In this document: positions 53,471-62,632 of the stretch, one piece after another
Layout: each line of letters opens with the position of its first letter
How positions within the stretch are numbered: the first letter of the stretch is position 1
From: Nitrosovibrio sp. Nv6
Lineage (GTDB): Bacteria; Pseudomonadota; Gammaproteobacteria; Burkholderiales; Nitrosomonadaceae
Direction: 5' to 3'
NCBI RefSeq assembly: GCF_900110495.1
Contig: NZ_FODX01000001.1
Coordinates: 248,001-312,000, forward strand
Length of the DNA stretch: 64,000 nucleotides
Program-made: the position numbers and the translations under genes
Notes under the pieces: generated by a model
What the model saw: only the letters and a program-made list of their open reading frames with translations
Told to the model about the DNA's origin: nothing
The model's database searches: none

Positions 53471-56286
53471 GGCGGCGCACCCTGCTTCATTCCGATCCCC
53501 AACCTTGTCACCTTCCCCCAGGCGGGGAGGTTGATTCCGGCCAGGCCGGGCAGACCAGCAGGCAAACCCGCAACACCCCGCTGCAACTCGGACTTCAACT
53601 GCACAGGCAAGCTGTAGCCCGTTCGGCCGTTGGTCCGCAGCAACTGCAACCGTGATTCATCTCCGGCAGCCAGGCCGAGCTCTGCCGCATCGGCGGGATT
53701 GAGCGCAAGATAAGGTCGCGCTGCAAGTTCAGCGATGGCGGGTGCGAGCACGCTGAGCTCGTCCGTGCCAAAGACGTGATGCAGTGGAACGACCAGCCAT
53801 TCGTCGGTGCGCCGGGTAAATGCTATGGGAACATTGCTGAAGTACTCGGCTTTTCCGGCTGGCACGGGCTCGATCAGACGTACGCCAGGATCGCCCCCGG
53901 CCAGCGATGAGCCCACCTCGTCCTGAAACTTGTTGACCGCCTGCACTGAGTTCCAACCCGGCGCCCAGAAACGGGGTATGAGCGCCGGAGGAGGATGGCC
54001 CAGGTATCCTTCCATTGAAAACGAGAGCGGCGCGTCCGGATCTTCAGGCGGTTTGGGCTCATGCACGCTGATATCGGCGAGCATCGCGGTGCGCCCGCTA
54101 TAACGGTGCGGCTGGCGGGAAATCTTTTGACCGCCGATGCGAAAATCTGCTGGGGGTGCGGCGTGCAAAATGGGTTGTAACAAGGGGATCGCCGCAGCGC
54201 AGGCCGCGCTGACCTGGTCCAGGTTTATCCAGGGTTGACCTTTGCCGCTTCCGGTTATGGTCATGATATCTTGCGCCCAGCGCCAGCTTTCCTGAATATC
54301 GCCTTGGGGAACAAACACCTGAAAGAAGCGCTGCGCCCGGCCTTCATTATTCACCAGCGTGCCGTCCGCTTCCGCAAAAGTACCCGCTGGCAGCACCACG
54401 TCAGCCCTTGCGCAGGTCGCATTATCTATGTGATCGATTACCACGACGTGTTTGGCGGCAGCTAGAAACCGGTCGACTATCGCAGCGTCGGCGCGCTGGT
54501 AAAGATCGTTTTCCAATATGATAACGGTGTCGACGGAAAAGTCAGCGGCCACGTCAGTGGAAGTTTCGGCAGTGGCGCCAGCGGTATTGTCGTTAAGGGG
54601 AGCGCCGTTACAAGCCGTTTCGAATGCGGATTCGAAGCTGACGCCGCCGATCATCGCTGCGCCAAGGCTGTTGCATTCGGGAACCGCGAAGCAAAGCTCC
54701 GCCGGGTGACCGGTATTGCTCAGTGACCACGCCACATTGGCCGCTGCCTCGATGACGGCCCTATTGCCGCAGCCTATGCCCGAGATGACCATAGGGCGTT
54801 CCGCAGTCTTTAGCGCTTCCGCAATAGTATCGGCCAGTTCTTGCAATGCATCTGGCATATCCAGCACGGGCGGTGCACTGGAATCGAGCACATGCGCCAC
54901 TGCAAACCCGAGACGAGCCAAGTCATCGGGCGCCGCGTGGAAGGTTTGCGTGGCAACATCGTCGAGCTTGGTGCCGGCGACGGTGGCAATAAATAACGGC
55001 CCTCTTTCCTGCTGCACCGCCCCGCGCACGGCGTTGTCGTTCCAATGCGGAATATGCATTTTCTCGGCGATCTTCTGCGGCTGGCGCCGTACTGATTGGC
55101 GCAGCGCGAGTGCGAGCAGCGGTGCGGTATTGGTTACGTCCTCGCCCAGCACCAGGACGGCGTCGGCAAGTTCTACTTCGTGCAAGGAAGGCGAACGCGC
55201 GGGCCCTTGTCTCAAAATATCCAGTATGGAAGCAAGTAAGCGGCCATCCCGGTCGGAGACCCCCGCATAAAACCATTCGGGCCCAACCAGAGTGCGCAGC
55301 GCAAAGTTGGACTCGACCGAGGCGCGCGGAGACCCGATTCCGATCACCCTGGTTCCATTGGATAACAGTGCGGCAATGTGCTGAAGCATATCGCGTTTAA
55401 TAGCGGATTGCAGCGCCGCGCTTCTGTCCTTCCGCAGCGAGGGTTGCCTTATTCGATGTTTGCTGTTGGCGAACTCATATCCGTAGCGTCCGCGGTCGCA
55501 TAAAAAATAGCCATTGACTGCGCCGTTGAAACGATTACGGATGCGCCGTAATGTGCCATAACGCTCGCCGGGTATCGTGTTGCAGCCCAATCCGCAGTGC
55601 ATGCATACCGAGGGCGCCGTTTGTAAATCCCACTTTCGCGTGTAATGCTGCTTTAGGGTCTTGTCCGTGAAAACCCCGGTGGGACAAACCTCCACCAGAT
55701 TGCCGCTGAACTCACTTTCGAGGATGCCGTCCTCATGGCGGCCAAAGTAGACTTGATTGCGCAGTACCATCGCGTCCAAATCACGGCCTCCCGCATAGTC
55801 GCGATAAAACCGGGTACAGCGGTAGCATTGGATGCAGCGGTTCATCTCGTGATTGACGAGAGGGCCCAGGTTCTGGTTGTGAAACGTGCGCTTTCGGCCT
55901 TGGTAACGGCGATAGGTATGCCCCGTCATTACCGTCATATCTTGCAGATGGCATTCGCCGCCCTCGTCGCACACCGGACAATCATGCGGATGGTTGACCA
56001 TCAGCCATTCGACCACGCTGGCGCGGAACTCCCGCGCCTCGGGGTCGTCGATGGAGATGCGGGCGCCATCCGTGACTGGCGTCATGCAAGCCATCACGAT
56101 CTTGCCGCGCTTGTCGTCCTCGTTCTTGAACTGCTTGATCGCACATTGACGACAGGCGCCCACAGAGCCCAGCGCGGGGTGCCAGCAAAAATATGGCAGG
56201 TTGAATCCGAGCGAAAGACATTGCTGCAGCAGGTTGTCACCATCTTGTGCGGTATAGGGCCGGCTATCGATATGGATCGTCGTCAT
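53467..56286 (-). CDS. nuoG: NADH-quinone oxidoreductase subunit G
   Basis: A 939-residue peripheral-arm subunit. N-terminal ferredoxin domain with the N1b [2Fe-2S] ligands ([15 protein letters not shown]), then [14 protein letters not shown] (N5 region), [17 protein letters not shown] (N4), and a molybdopterin-oxidoreductase-like domain. The latter starts with CMHCGLGC and a fourth Cys in [12 protein letters not shown] about 27 residues on, the ligands of the extra N7 cluster found in E. coli-type NuoG. The ATG at 56286 gives the family start; the open frame upstream lies within nuoF. One base separates it from the nuoF stop. Confidence 0.95.
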   Translation of the reverse strand: MTTIHIDSRPYTAQDGDNLLQQCLSLGFNLPYFCWHPALGSVGACRQCAIKQFKNEDDKRGKIVMACMTPVTDGARISIDDPEAREFRASVVEWLMVNHPHDCPVCDEGGECHLQDMTVMTGHTYRRYQGRKRTFHNQNLGPLVNHEMNRCIQCYRCTRFYRDYAGGRDLDAMVLRNQVYFGRHEDGILESEFSGNLVEVCPTGVFTDKTLKQHYTRKWDLQTAPSVCMHCGLGCNTIPGERYGTLRRIRNRFNGAVNGYFLCDRGRYGYEFANSKHRIRQPSLRKDRSAALQSAIKRDMLQHIAALLSNGTRVIGIGSPRASVESNFALRTLVGPEWFYAGVSDRDGRLLASILDILRQGPARSPSLHEVELADAVLVLGEDVTNTAPLLALALRQSVRRQPQKIAEKMHIPHWNDNAVRGAVQQERGPLFIATVAGTKLDDVATQTFHAAPDDLARLGFAVAHVLDSSAPPVLDMPDALQELADTIAEALKTAERPMVISGIGCGNRAVIEAAANVAWSLSNTGHPAELCFAVPECNSLGAAMIGGVSFESAFETACNGAPLNDNTAGATAETSTDVAADFSVDTVIILENDLYQRADAAIVDRFLAAAKHVVVIDHIDNATCARADVVLPAGTFAEADGTLVNNEGRAQRFFQVFVPQGDIQESWRWAQDIMTITGSGKGQPWINLDQVSAACAAAIPLLQPILHAAPPADFRIGGQKISRQPHRYSGRTAMLADISVHEPKPPEDPDAPLSFSMEGYLGHPPPALIPRFWAPGWNSVQAVNKFQDEVGSSLAGGDPGVRLIEPVPAGKAEYFSNVPIAFTRRTDEWLVVPLHHVFGTDELSVLAPAIAELAARPYLALNPADAAELGLAAGDESRLQLLRTNGRTGYSLPVQLKSELQRGVAGLPAGLPGLAGINLPAWGKVTRLGIGMKQGAPP

Positions 56287-56287
56287 G

Positions 56288-57559
56288 TCATCTCCAGGGG
56301 CAACGTTTCTCATGGATGTGCCGGTCGAAATCATCCCCAAAATGCTTGAGGCCGCTTTGCAGCGGCTCCGCAGCGCCCGGGGCCAATGCGCAAAAAGTGT
56401 GCCCCGGACCCAGCAAGCGCGCATGAGATTGCAACCGTTCCAAATCCGACGACTGCCCACTTCCCTCCTCCAGCCTTTGCAGGATTTGTTCAATCCATGA
56501 AAGCCCGGACCAGCAAGGCGTACACCACCCGCACGATTCCTGTGCGAAGAAGTGTTCGAGATTGAGCAGCATGCCTACGGGACAGGTTTTATCGTCGAGA
56601 ATTATCATGGTGCCGGTGCCGAGGCGGCTGCCTGCCGCCTGCATTGAATCAAAATCCATTGCTACGTCGAGCTGATCGGCGACCACAAAATCGGTTGAAG
56701 CTCCGCCTGGCAGGAGGCCGCGAAAGCGATATCCATCCCGCATGCCTCCCGCATGCTCTTCCAAAATCTCTCGGATGGAGGTGCCCATTGGCAACTCCCA
56801 CAGCCCAGGATTCTTTACTCTTCCGCTCACTCCGTACAGTTTGGTGCCGCCGTTGGCGCCGCGGCTCAGGTTTTTAAACCATGCAGCACCCCGATTCACA
56901 ATATGGGGTACGTTACAGAGTGTCTCGACGTTGTTGACAATGGTAGGCTTGCCCCATAAACCGCTTACCTGGGGGTAAGGGGGCTTGGCGCGGGGATTGG
57001 CGCGCTTGCCTTCAAGGGCGTTGAGCAGCGCCGTTTCCTCCCCGCATATGTAGCGCCCGGCGCTGACATGCAGGTACAGCTCCAGGCTGTACTCCGAGCC
57101 AAGAATATTCTTGCCAAGGTAGCCCTGGCGGTACGCCTCGACGATTGCGGACTCCAGCCGCTCCGCCGCCAGCTTGTAAGCCCAGCGCAGGAAAATATAA
57201 GCCACGTCAGCCTGGACCGTGTATGCACTAACGATCATTCCTTCTATCAATTGGTGGGGATTACCTTCGAGCAGCAAACGGTCCTTGAATGTGCCGGGCT
57301 CCATCTCGTCTGCATTGCAGATGAGGTATTTTGGACGCGGTGCATCGTTGCCCATCGGCACGAAACTCCATTTCTGCGCAGTAGGAAAGCCTGCGCCGCC
57401 GCGTCCGCGCAGGTTCGACTCTTCCACCAACGCCATGACTTCCGCAGGCGCCATGCGCAGGGCCTTGCGCACCGCCGCATAGCCGCCCCCGTTCTCATAC
57501 TGTCTGAGATCGGGCGGTTCTTTTCCTGGTGAGATGTTATTGGTTAGCGGTGTTTCCAT
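56288..57559 (-). CDS. nuoF: NADH-quinone oxidoreductase subunit F
   Basis: A 423-residue NADH-binding subunit with FMN and cluster N3. NLRGRGGAGFPTAQKWSF (NADH/FMN loop), CNADEMEPGTFKDR, GRYICGEETALLNALEG, and ESCGWCTPCWSGLSW (three N3 Cys) with a later Cys in HTFCALAPGAAEPLQSGLKHF. Its ATG overlaps the nuoE stop. Together with NuoE and NuoG it forms the electron-input module; in a nitrifier this would be the NADH-producing end during reverse electron flow. Confidence 0.96.
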   Translation of the reverse strand: METPLTNNISPGKEPPDLRQYENGGGYAAVRKALRMAPAEVMALVEESNLRGRGGAGFPTAQKWSFVPMGNDAPRPKYLICNADEMEPGTFKDRLLLEGNPHQLIEGMIVSAYTVQADVAYIFLRWAYKLAAERLESAIVEAYRQGYLGKNILGSEYSLELYLHVSAGRYICGEETALLNALEGKRANPRAKPPYPQVSGLWGKPTIVNNVETLCNVPHIVNRGAAWFKNLSRGANGGTKLYGVSGRVKNPGLWELPMGTSIREILEEHAGGMRDGYRFRGLLPGGASTDFVVADQLDVAMDFDSMQAAGSRLGTGTMIILDDKTCPVGMLLNLEHFFAQESCGWCTPCWSGLSWIEQILQRLEEGSGQSSDLERLQSHARLLGPGHTFCALAPGAAEPLQSGLKHFGDDFDRHIHEKRCPWR

Positions 57560-58041
57560 CAGCGCGCTATATCTTCCTGCCGATACATTGCAATGATTTC
57601 GTCTATCTTGCCGGGGTCGAGATCCTGGTAATGTGCGTTATCTATCATCATCACAGGTGCATGGTCGCAGGCGCCGAGGCATACGTTTGGCAGTAGCGTA
57701 AACCGCTGGTCGGCGCTGGTTTCGCCCAGCCCGATGCCCAGCCGGGTCGTCAGATGCTCGCGCAGGCGCTCGTAACCCATGATCCAGCAACTCACGCTGT
57801 CGCACAGCAGGATTACGTGCTTGCCCACCGGCTTGCGGAAAATCATGTTGTAGAAAGTCGCCATGCCTTCCAATTCCGCTGGCGTGAGCTGCAGCGCCTC
57901 AGCCACGTCTGCAATGCCTTCGTCCGTCACCCACCCGCGATGCTCCTGAACTATCTTGAGCGCTTCGAGACAGAGCGCCCGCTTGTTCGGGTAGTGCTGT
58001 ACCTTTGCCTCTATCTGTTGTTTTTCCTGTTCGCTCAACAT
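57559..58041 (-). CDS. nuoE: NADH-quinone oxidoreductase subunit E
   Basis: A 160-residue thioredoxin-fold subunit with the N1a [2Fe-2S] cluster: LLCDSVSCWIMGY (first two Cys) and LPNVCLGACDHAPVMM (last two). The helical N-terminal part has MLSEQEKQQIEAKVQHYPNK and AEALQLTPAELEGMATFYNMIF. I chose the ATG at 58041 because family members start there; an ATG at 58059 is in frame and overlaps nuoCD. Confidence 0.95.
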   Translation of the reverse strand: MLSEQEKQQIEAKVQHYPNKRALCLEALKIVQEHRGWVTDEGIADVAEALQLTPAELEGMATFYNMIFRKPVGKHVILLCDSVSCWIMGYERLREHLTTRLGIGLGETSADQRFTLLPNVCLGACDHAPVMMIDNAHYQDLDPGKIDEIIAMYRQEDIAR

Positions 58042-58045
58042 GGTT

Positions 58046-59866
58046 TCAGCGGTCCACATCCGCCATTACAAAATCAATGCTGCCCAGAGTCGCGATCAAA
58101 TCCGAAATCATCCCCCCCCGGCTGATCAGGGGGATCATCTGCAGATGCGGGAACGATGGCGTGCGGATGCGCACCCGATAGGGCATGGTGCTGCCGTCAC
58201 TGATCAGATAATAGCCATTGTTCCCCTTGGTCGCCTCAATTCCCATGAATGCTTCTCCCGGCGGGATGACAGGCCCCCAGCTCACGCCAAGGAAATGATC
58301 GATGAGAGTTTCGATATCGTGCAAAGTACGTTTTTTGAGTGGCGGTGTGGTAAGCGGATGATCCGCCTTATAGGAACCGGTCGGCATGTGGTTCAGGCAC
58401 TGCTCGATTATCCGCAGACTCTGGCGAATTTCCTCGATGCGAACTGCGCATCGATCGTAGCAATCACCCCTCTTGCCCGTCGGTATATCGAACTCGAACT
58501 GGTCATAGCCTGAATAAGGCCGCGCCTTGCGGAAATCCCATTCGAAACCGCATGCCCGCAAGCCGGGGCCGGTCACTCCCCACTCTATTGCCTCGTCTAC
58601 CGAATAGCTGCCTACATCCCGGCTGCGGGCCTTCAGTATGCGATTTCCCAGCGCGATCTTGTCATACTCATCGAGGCGGGCCGGCATATACCCGAGGAAG
58701 TCCCGCACCAGCCCATCCCACCCATTGGGTAGATCCTGCGCCACGCCGCCGATTCGATACCAGCTTGGGTGCATGCGTCCGCCGCAGATGGCCTCTACAA
58801 TATCGAACACGCGTTCGCGGTCGGTAAACATGAAAAATACTGGCGACAGCGCTCCCAGATCCTGTGCAAAAGTGCCATAGAACACCAGGTGACTGGCGAT
58901 GCGAAAAAACTCGGCCATCATTACGCGAATTACCTTCACTCGATCGGGCACTTCGATGCCAGCCAGTTTTTCTACCGCCAGCACATAGGGAAGGTTGTTC
59001 ATCACCCCTCCCAGATAATCGACCCGGTCGGTATAGGGGATGTAGGTATGCCAGGACTGACGCTCGCCCATTTTTTCCGCGCCGCGGTGGTGAAAGCCGA
59101 TATCGGGCACGGCGTCGACGATTTCCTCGCCATCGAGCTGCAATACGATGCGAAAGACGCCATGCACACTCGGATGGTTGGGTCCCAGATTGAGAAACAT
59201 GAAATCGGCACCATCATGCGCGCGTCGCATTCCCCACTCTTCCGGATGAAAGCGCAACGCCTCCTGCTCGGCGTTCTGCTTGTCTTGCGGCAAGCGGAAC
59301 GGCTCCATCTCGGTAGCGCGTGCCGGATGATCCTTCTGCAATGGATGGCCTACCCAGGTGGGCGGGAGCAGGATTCGGCGCAGGTGTGGGTGGCCAGCGA
59401 AGACGATGCCGAACATGTCCCATATTTCGCGCTCGTACCAATTCGCTGCGGGCCAGATGTCCGTAATGGTGGGCAGTTGCGGGTCAGCGGCGGTTAGTGC
59501 GATCTTGAGGCGGATGTCTGCGTTGCGCTCGAACGACAGAAGGTGGTAGACCACGGTAAAATCGCTTGCAGGCTGACCCTCGCGGTGGACTCTGCTTCGC
59601 TCGTCAATGGCGGTAAGGTCATATAGCATGGGGTAGGGGTGCTCCGCTTCCAGTTTCAGGTAACGCAACACATCGCGCACACTATTCCTGGAGATCCACT
59701 GAGTGGGAATGCCATCGCGGGTTTCCTGGACCGGACCGATCATCGTGCGGGGCATCGTCCGAAAGCGATTTCGCAATTCTGTGAAAACGTTCGAACCCAG
59801 GGCAGCATCGGATGAAAGTTGGCTCAAGGTTTCAGACCTCGTCAGGCGGACGCAGCACCCTTTCAT
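58046..59866 (-). CDS. nuoC: NADH-quinone oxidoreductase fused subunits C and D
   Basis: A 606-residue fusion. Residues about 45-190 are the NuoC part ([56 protein letters not shown]). After a short linker the NuoD part begins ([24 protein letters not shown]), with [28 protein letters not shown] (quinone-site His), and ends in [18 protein letters not shown]. NuoC and NuoD are separate in most betaproteobacteria; fusion is the rule in enterobacteria and pseudomonads. The start may instead be a TTG at 59827, right behind the nuoB stop, since the ATG at 59866 overlaps nuoB by 35 bases. Confidence 0.95.
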   Translation of the reverse strand: MKGCCVRLTRSETLSQLSSDAALGSNVFTELRNRFRTMPRTMIGPVQETRDGIPTQWISRNSVRDVLRYLKLEAEHPYPMLYDLTAIDERSRVHREGQPASDFTVVYHLLSFERNADIRLKIALTAADPQLPTITDIWPAANWYEREIWDMFGIVFAGHPHLRRILLPPTWVGHPLQKDHPARATEMEPFRLPQDKQNAEQEALRFHPEEWGMRRAHDGADFMFLNLGPNHPSVHGVFRIVLQLDGEEIVDAVPDIGFHHRGAEKMGERQSWHTYIPYTDRVDYLGGVMNNLPYVLAVEKLAGIEVPDRVKVIRVMMAEFFRIASHLVFYGTFAQDLGALSPVFFMFTDRERVFDIVEAICGGRMHPSWYRIGGVAQDLPNGWDGLVRDFLGYMPARLDEYDKIALGNRILKARSRDVGSYSVDEAIEWGVTGPGLRACGFEWDFRKARPYSGYDQFEFDIPTGKRGDCYDRCAVRIEEIRQSLRIIEQCLNHMPTGSYKADHPLTTPPLKKRTLHDIETLIDHFLGVSWGPVIPPGEAFMGIEATKGNNGYYLISDGSTMPYRVRIRTPSFPHLQMIPLISRGGMISDLIATLGSIDFVMADVDR

Positions 59867-60500
59867 GCATTCTCTCGGCCCGCTTGCGGTCCCGCTGCGA
59901 TGACCGGTCCGAACGCTCTATGCCTTGTGGGCCAATGACCCAGCTCAACGGACGCCTTTCCTTGCCAATCGCGTCCTGCAGCAGGTTCAGGCCCTGCATG
60001 AATGCATCAGGACGAGGCGGGCAACCTGGAACATAAATATCCACCGGAATGAATTCGTCCACGCCCTGGACTACGCTGTAAATGTCATACATCCCGCCGG
60101 AATTGGCACAGGAACCCATCGAGATAACCCAGCGCGGTTCCAGCATCTGCTCGTAGAGCCGCTGGAGTACCGGCGCCATTTTGATGAATACGGTGCCGGA
60201 AATTACGATCAAGTCGGCTTGACGAGGTGAGGCACGGATCACCTCGGAGCCGAACCGGGCCACGTCATACTTGCTGGTGAAGCTGGTTGCCATTTCAACA
60301 TAGCAACAAGAGAGGCCGAAGTTGTAGGGCCAGACGGAATTCTTGCGGCCCCACGCGATGAGATCCTGTAGCCGCGCAAGTAACACACTTCTGCGGACAT
60401 CTTCTTCAAATCCACTAGCGTCGGGGATAACTGACGTTTCAGGCCTTGGCCCGGTTGGCTTGGCTGGTTCGGTTGCTCTACTCAGCGACCATCGCATCAT
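59832..60500 (-). CDS. nuoB: NADH-quinone oxidoreductase subunit B
   Basis: A 222-residue subunit carrying cluster N2, the last cluster before quinone: [18 protein letters not shown] (adjacent Cys pair), [22 protein letters not shown] and [26 protein letters not shown] ribosome site overlaps the nuoA stop, and the ATG directly follows it. The C-terminal Arg/Asp-rich tail extends into nuoCD. Confidence 0.96.
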   Translation of the reverse strand: MMRWSLSRATEPAKPTGPRPETSVIPDASGFEEDVRRSVLLARLQDLIAWGRKNSVWPYNFGLSCCYVEMATSFTSKYDVARFGSEVIRASPRQADLIVISGTVFIKMAPVLQRLYEQMLEPRWVISMGSCANSGGMYDIYSVVQGVDEFIPVDIYVPGCPPRPDAFMQGLNLLQDAIGKERRPLSWVIGPQGIERSDRSSQRDRKRAERMHERVLRPPDEV

Positions 60501-60905
60501 TCACCTCTTTTTTGGGAGAGTGGGCGCGTTTGGGCCCCAATCCAGCGCGCCCAGCCGCCACAGATAAGCCAGGGCCGCACCCAACACACCGATAAAGATG
60601 ATCGCCTCGATATAACCGGCCCAGCCCAGCTCACGAAAAGCGATGGCCCAGGCAAAAAGGAACACGGCTTCCACATCGAAAATCACAAAGAACATTGCGA
60701 TCAAATAAAATTTGGCGGATAGACGCACCCGCGCACGACCGACAGTGACGATACCGGACTCGAAAGGCTCATCCGCGGCATTGGCGTTATGGCGTTCACC
60801 GATGATGTATGACAACGCCAATATCCCTGCCACCAGAACGATGACGAGAAAGAAGTAAGCCACCAGAGGCCAAACATTAATCGATTGTATTGCTGAAGTA
60901 TCCAC
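60501..60905 (-). CDS. nuoA: NADH-quinone oxidoreductase subunit A
   Basis: A 134-residue three-helix membrane subunit, first gene of the operon. WPLVAYFFLVIVLVAGILALSYIIGERH, then the cytoplasmic loop ending EPFESGI and RARVRLSAKFYLIAMFFVIFDVEAVFLFAWAI, whose FxxFDVE motif is the conserved Asp/Glu pair of NuoA. Confidence 0.95.
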   Translation of the reverse strand: MDTSAIQSINVWPLVAYFFLVIVLVAGILALSYIIGERHNANAADEPFESGIVTVGRARVRLSAKFYLIAMFFVIFDVEAVFLFAWAIAFRELGWAGYIEAIIFIGVLGAALAYLWRLGALDWGPNAPTLPKKR

Positions 60906-60990
60906 GGATCAGATCCCGCCGATTGATCGCTGAGAGTTTCCGCCAGCGGCCGAGTGTCCCACCACCTTCGCTGAATGCAACGGCTTTCCA

Positions 60991-61008
60991 ATAACGCAAC
61001 GCGTTATA
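60991..61008 (-). promoter_or_regulatory. candidate nuo promoter overlapped by an inverted repeat
   Basis: On the minus strand TATAAC (61008-61003) lies about 90 bases before nuoA; the -35 region is weak (TTTAAA-like, spacer 18-19). It overlaps a perfect inverted repeat ATAACGC-AAC-GCGTTAT (60991-61007), which would suit an operator. Confidence 0.35.
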
Positions 61009-61492
61009 CTCGTTGCAGCAATGCTGATTTAAAGTCGGCAAGAATCGCTGCTTCTTGCTAACCTCCAGGATTTATCGAAATTCGTGAACTGGTTTAATAG
61101 AAGGTTATTGATACGCCTACAATGCGAGTGATTCAGTTCGATAGCACACAGAGGCCTGACGAGTCTTGTCGGAACATACTGGATTTTTCGGGGATCTGGA
61201 CGGGGCCTGCAAACTGACAACGAGCACTAACACTTGCCTTCTGTATCTCTATCTACGGCTTTGCATAGAAGCTTGAAACCAGATTTTTTAATCGACTGAA
61301 CTACCACCTACTGAAAGTAGGTGGGTTGGCGCAGCTTGGAAGCAGACAACTGAAATCGTCTAACCGCAGACGGTGGTTTTAACCAAATTTATTGAAATAA
61401 AATATTCAGCAATAGCCTCAAGCAATCCGTGGTTTTTTTTCTTGAACCGCCATTCTATAATTCTCCACCTCCATTACTGAATGGGAGAAAAC
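61009..61492. other. intergenic region with a perfect 9-base hairpin
   Basis: About 480 bases with no gene supported. CCACCTACT-GAA-AGTAGGTGG (61304-61324) is a perfect hairpin with a 3-base loop and no T-run. Its short loop and GGTGGG flank resemble the end palindromes of IS200/IS605-type elements or their small derivatives, but no transposase or TnpB remnant is present. Confidence 0.4.
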
Positions 61493-61996
61493 ATGAAATT
61501 TATAGTTGCGGCTATTTTCGTGGCCATAATTTCAAGCACTGCGTGGGCGACCGATACTTCTCCGATATTTCAAAAGCCGGATGCCCAAAGCAAGTTCAGG
61601 GATGCGCAGCGCCATGTGAATGAACTGATGAAAACTGGTCAGTATAAAGAGGCAGCTGAATACATGACTGTCTATCAAAAGTTGGCGTGCGAAGCCGCAG
61701 AGCAAAAAGCGGGCAGAAGCGTAGAAGACGCAACTGAAATATGCGCGCGCAAGCACAGTCCGGCAGGAATTAGCGTCAGTAGTGCCTTGCAGCAACAAGA
61801 ACGCCCTGCTACAGACCCATTAGCTTCAAATGTGGTGGCCCCAGGCATTACGGTTATACCACGCGATCTGCCCGGCACACCGACTCTGCTGGATGGCTCG
61901 ACGCCCTCGCTTTTTATGTTTGATCCGCGGAGTGCGCCGGGGGAAGCAGGCGTTCGAACTGAGCGGCAGACTGACCCGTGGACAGGAACTCCCTGA
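61493..61996 (+). CDS. secreted protein of unknown function
   Basis: A 167-residue protein with a signal peptide (KFIVAAIFVAIISSTAWA). The mature part has a helical segment (SKFRDAQRHVNELMKTGQYKEAAEYM, TPR-like), two Cys (KLACEAAEQKAG and TEICARKH) that could form a disulfide, and a Pro-rich disordered C-terminus (ITVIPRDLPGTPTLLDGSTP). The ATG at 61493 has GGGAG five bases upstream; an ATG four codons earlier does not. No family is recognised. Confidence 0.7.
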   Translation: MKFIVAAIFVAIISSTAWATDTSPIFQKPDAQSKFRDAQRHVNELMKTGQYKEAAEYMTVYQKLACEAAEQKAGRSVEDATEICARKHSPAGISVSSALQQQERPATDPLASNVVAPGITVIPRDLPGTPTLLDGSTPSLFMFDPRSAPGEAGVRTERQTDPWTGTP

Positions 61997-62146
61997 TTCG
62001 ACCTTCATCAACACGTATTACAGTGTATACGAATTTCGGAGTAAATCGGTTCAAATATAAGGGGAAAAACAGCGTGCCTCGAGCTGTAGCATTCCTGCTA
62101 GATAGATGTTTACATTCACTGCCTTAAACAAAGAATTGAAACAAAA

Positions 62147-62197
62147 ACACCTCAGTCCAGGCAGTTTTTTCCATTGGAACTCCCGGGATTGAGGTGT
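62147..62197. repeat. 12-base-pair hairpin in the leader of the NrfJ-like gene
   Basis: ACACCTCAGTCC (62147-62158) pairs with GGATTGAGGTGT (62186-62197) with a single G-U pair. The 27-base loop contains six T and a small TTCC/GGAA hairpin. It ends 44 bases before the TTG start. It could be a leader structure, a terminator of the upstream gene, or a short mobile palindrome. Confidence 0.45.
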
Positions 62198-62241
62198 ATT
62201 ATTCGCGACTGGAATTCCACTCAATATACCGGAGGCTGGTT

Positions 62242-62586
62242 TTGAAAATATCTTACCTGGCAATAGCTTTCTCATTTGGGCTGGCACTGCTGAGCCCGCT
62301 ACATGCGCTTGCGGAAAAGACGGGCGAAAATAACGGCGGCGCGGCCGCGGGAATGCCGGCTAACGAAGGTAAAGTCCTATCCACACTGGATGCGCCGGGA
62401 TACACCTACATGGAATTGGCAAATACCGAGAAACGTTTCTGGATAGCCGCCCCGACCACAAGAGTTAAGCCGGGTGACCGTGTTCGTTTTGAACAAAGCC
62501 TGGTTATGAAAAATTTCAACAGCAAAACGCTGAATCGTACCTTTGATCAAATTATTTTTGTCAATTCAGCAACCGTAATTGACTAG
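62242..62586 (+). CDS. NrfJ-like secreted OB-fold protein
   Basis: A 114-residue protein. I chose TTG at 62242: CCGGAGG precedes it and it leads straight into a signal peptide (KISYLAIAFSFGLALLSPLHALA). The mature domain, GKVLSTLDAPGYTYMELAN, KRFWIAAPTTRVKPGDRVRF, LVMKNFNSKTLNRTFDQIIFV, follows the pattern of small NrfJ-related proteins found in nitrite-reducing, metal-reducing and nitrifying bacteria; the MKNFxSKTLNRTF stretch is the signature. Role in the periplasm unknown, possibly linked to multihaem cytochrome assembly. Confidence 0.8.
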   Translation: MKISYLAIAFSFGLALLSPLHALAEKTGENNGGAAAGMPANEGKVLSTLDAPGYTYMELANTEKRFWIAAPTTRVKPGDRVRFEQSLVMKNFNSKTLNRTFDQIIFVNSATVID

Positions 62587-62632
62587 CTAGATACCACTTT
62601 AATATTATTATATAAGTCTCTGATAAATCAGT

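Noticed and set aside
52608..53480. Open frame of 290 codons overlapping nuoH on the same strand
   Set aside because: A frame-shifted shadow of nuoH, which is well conserved.
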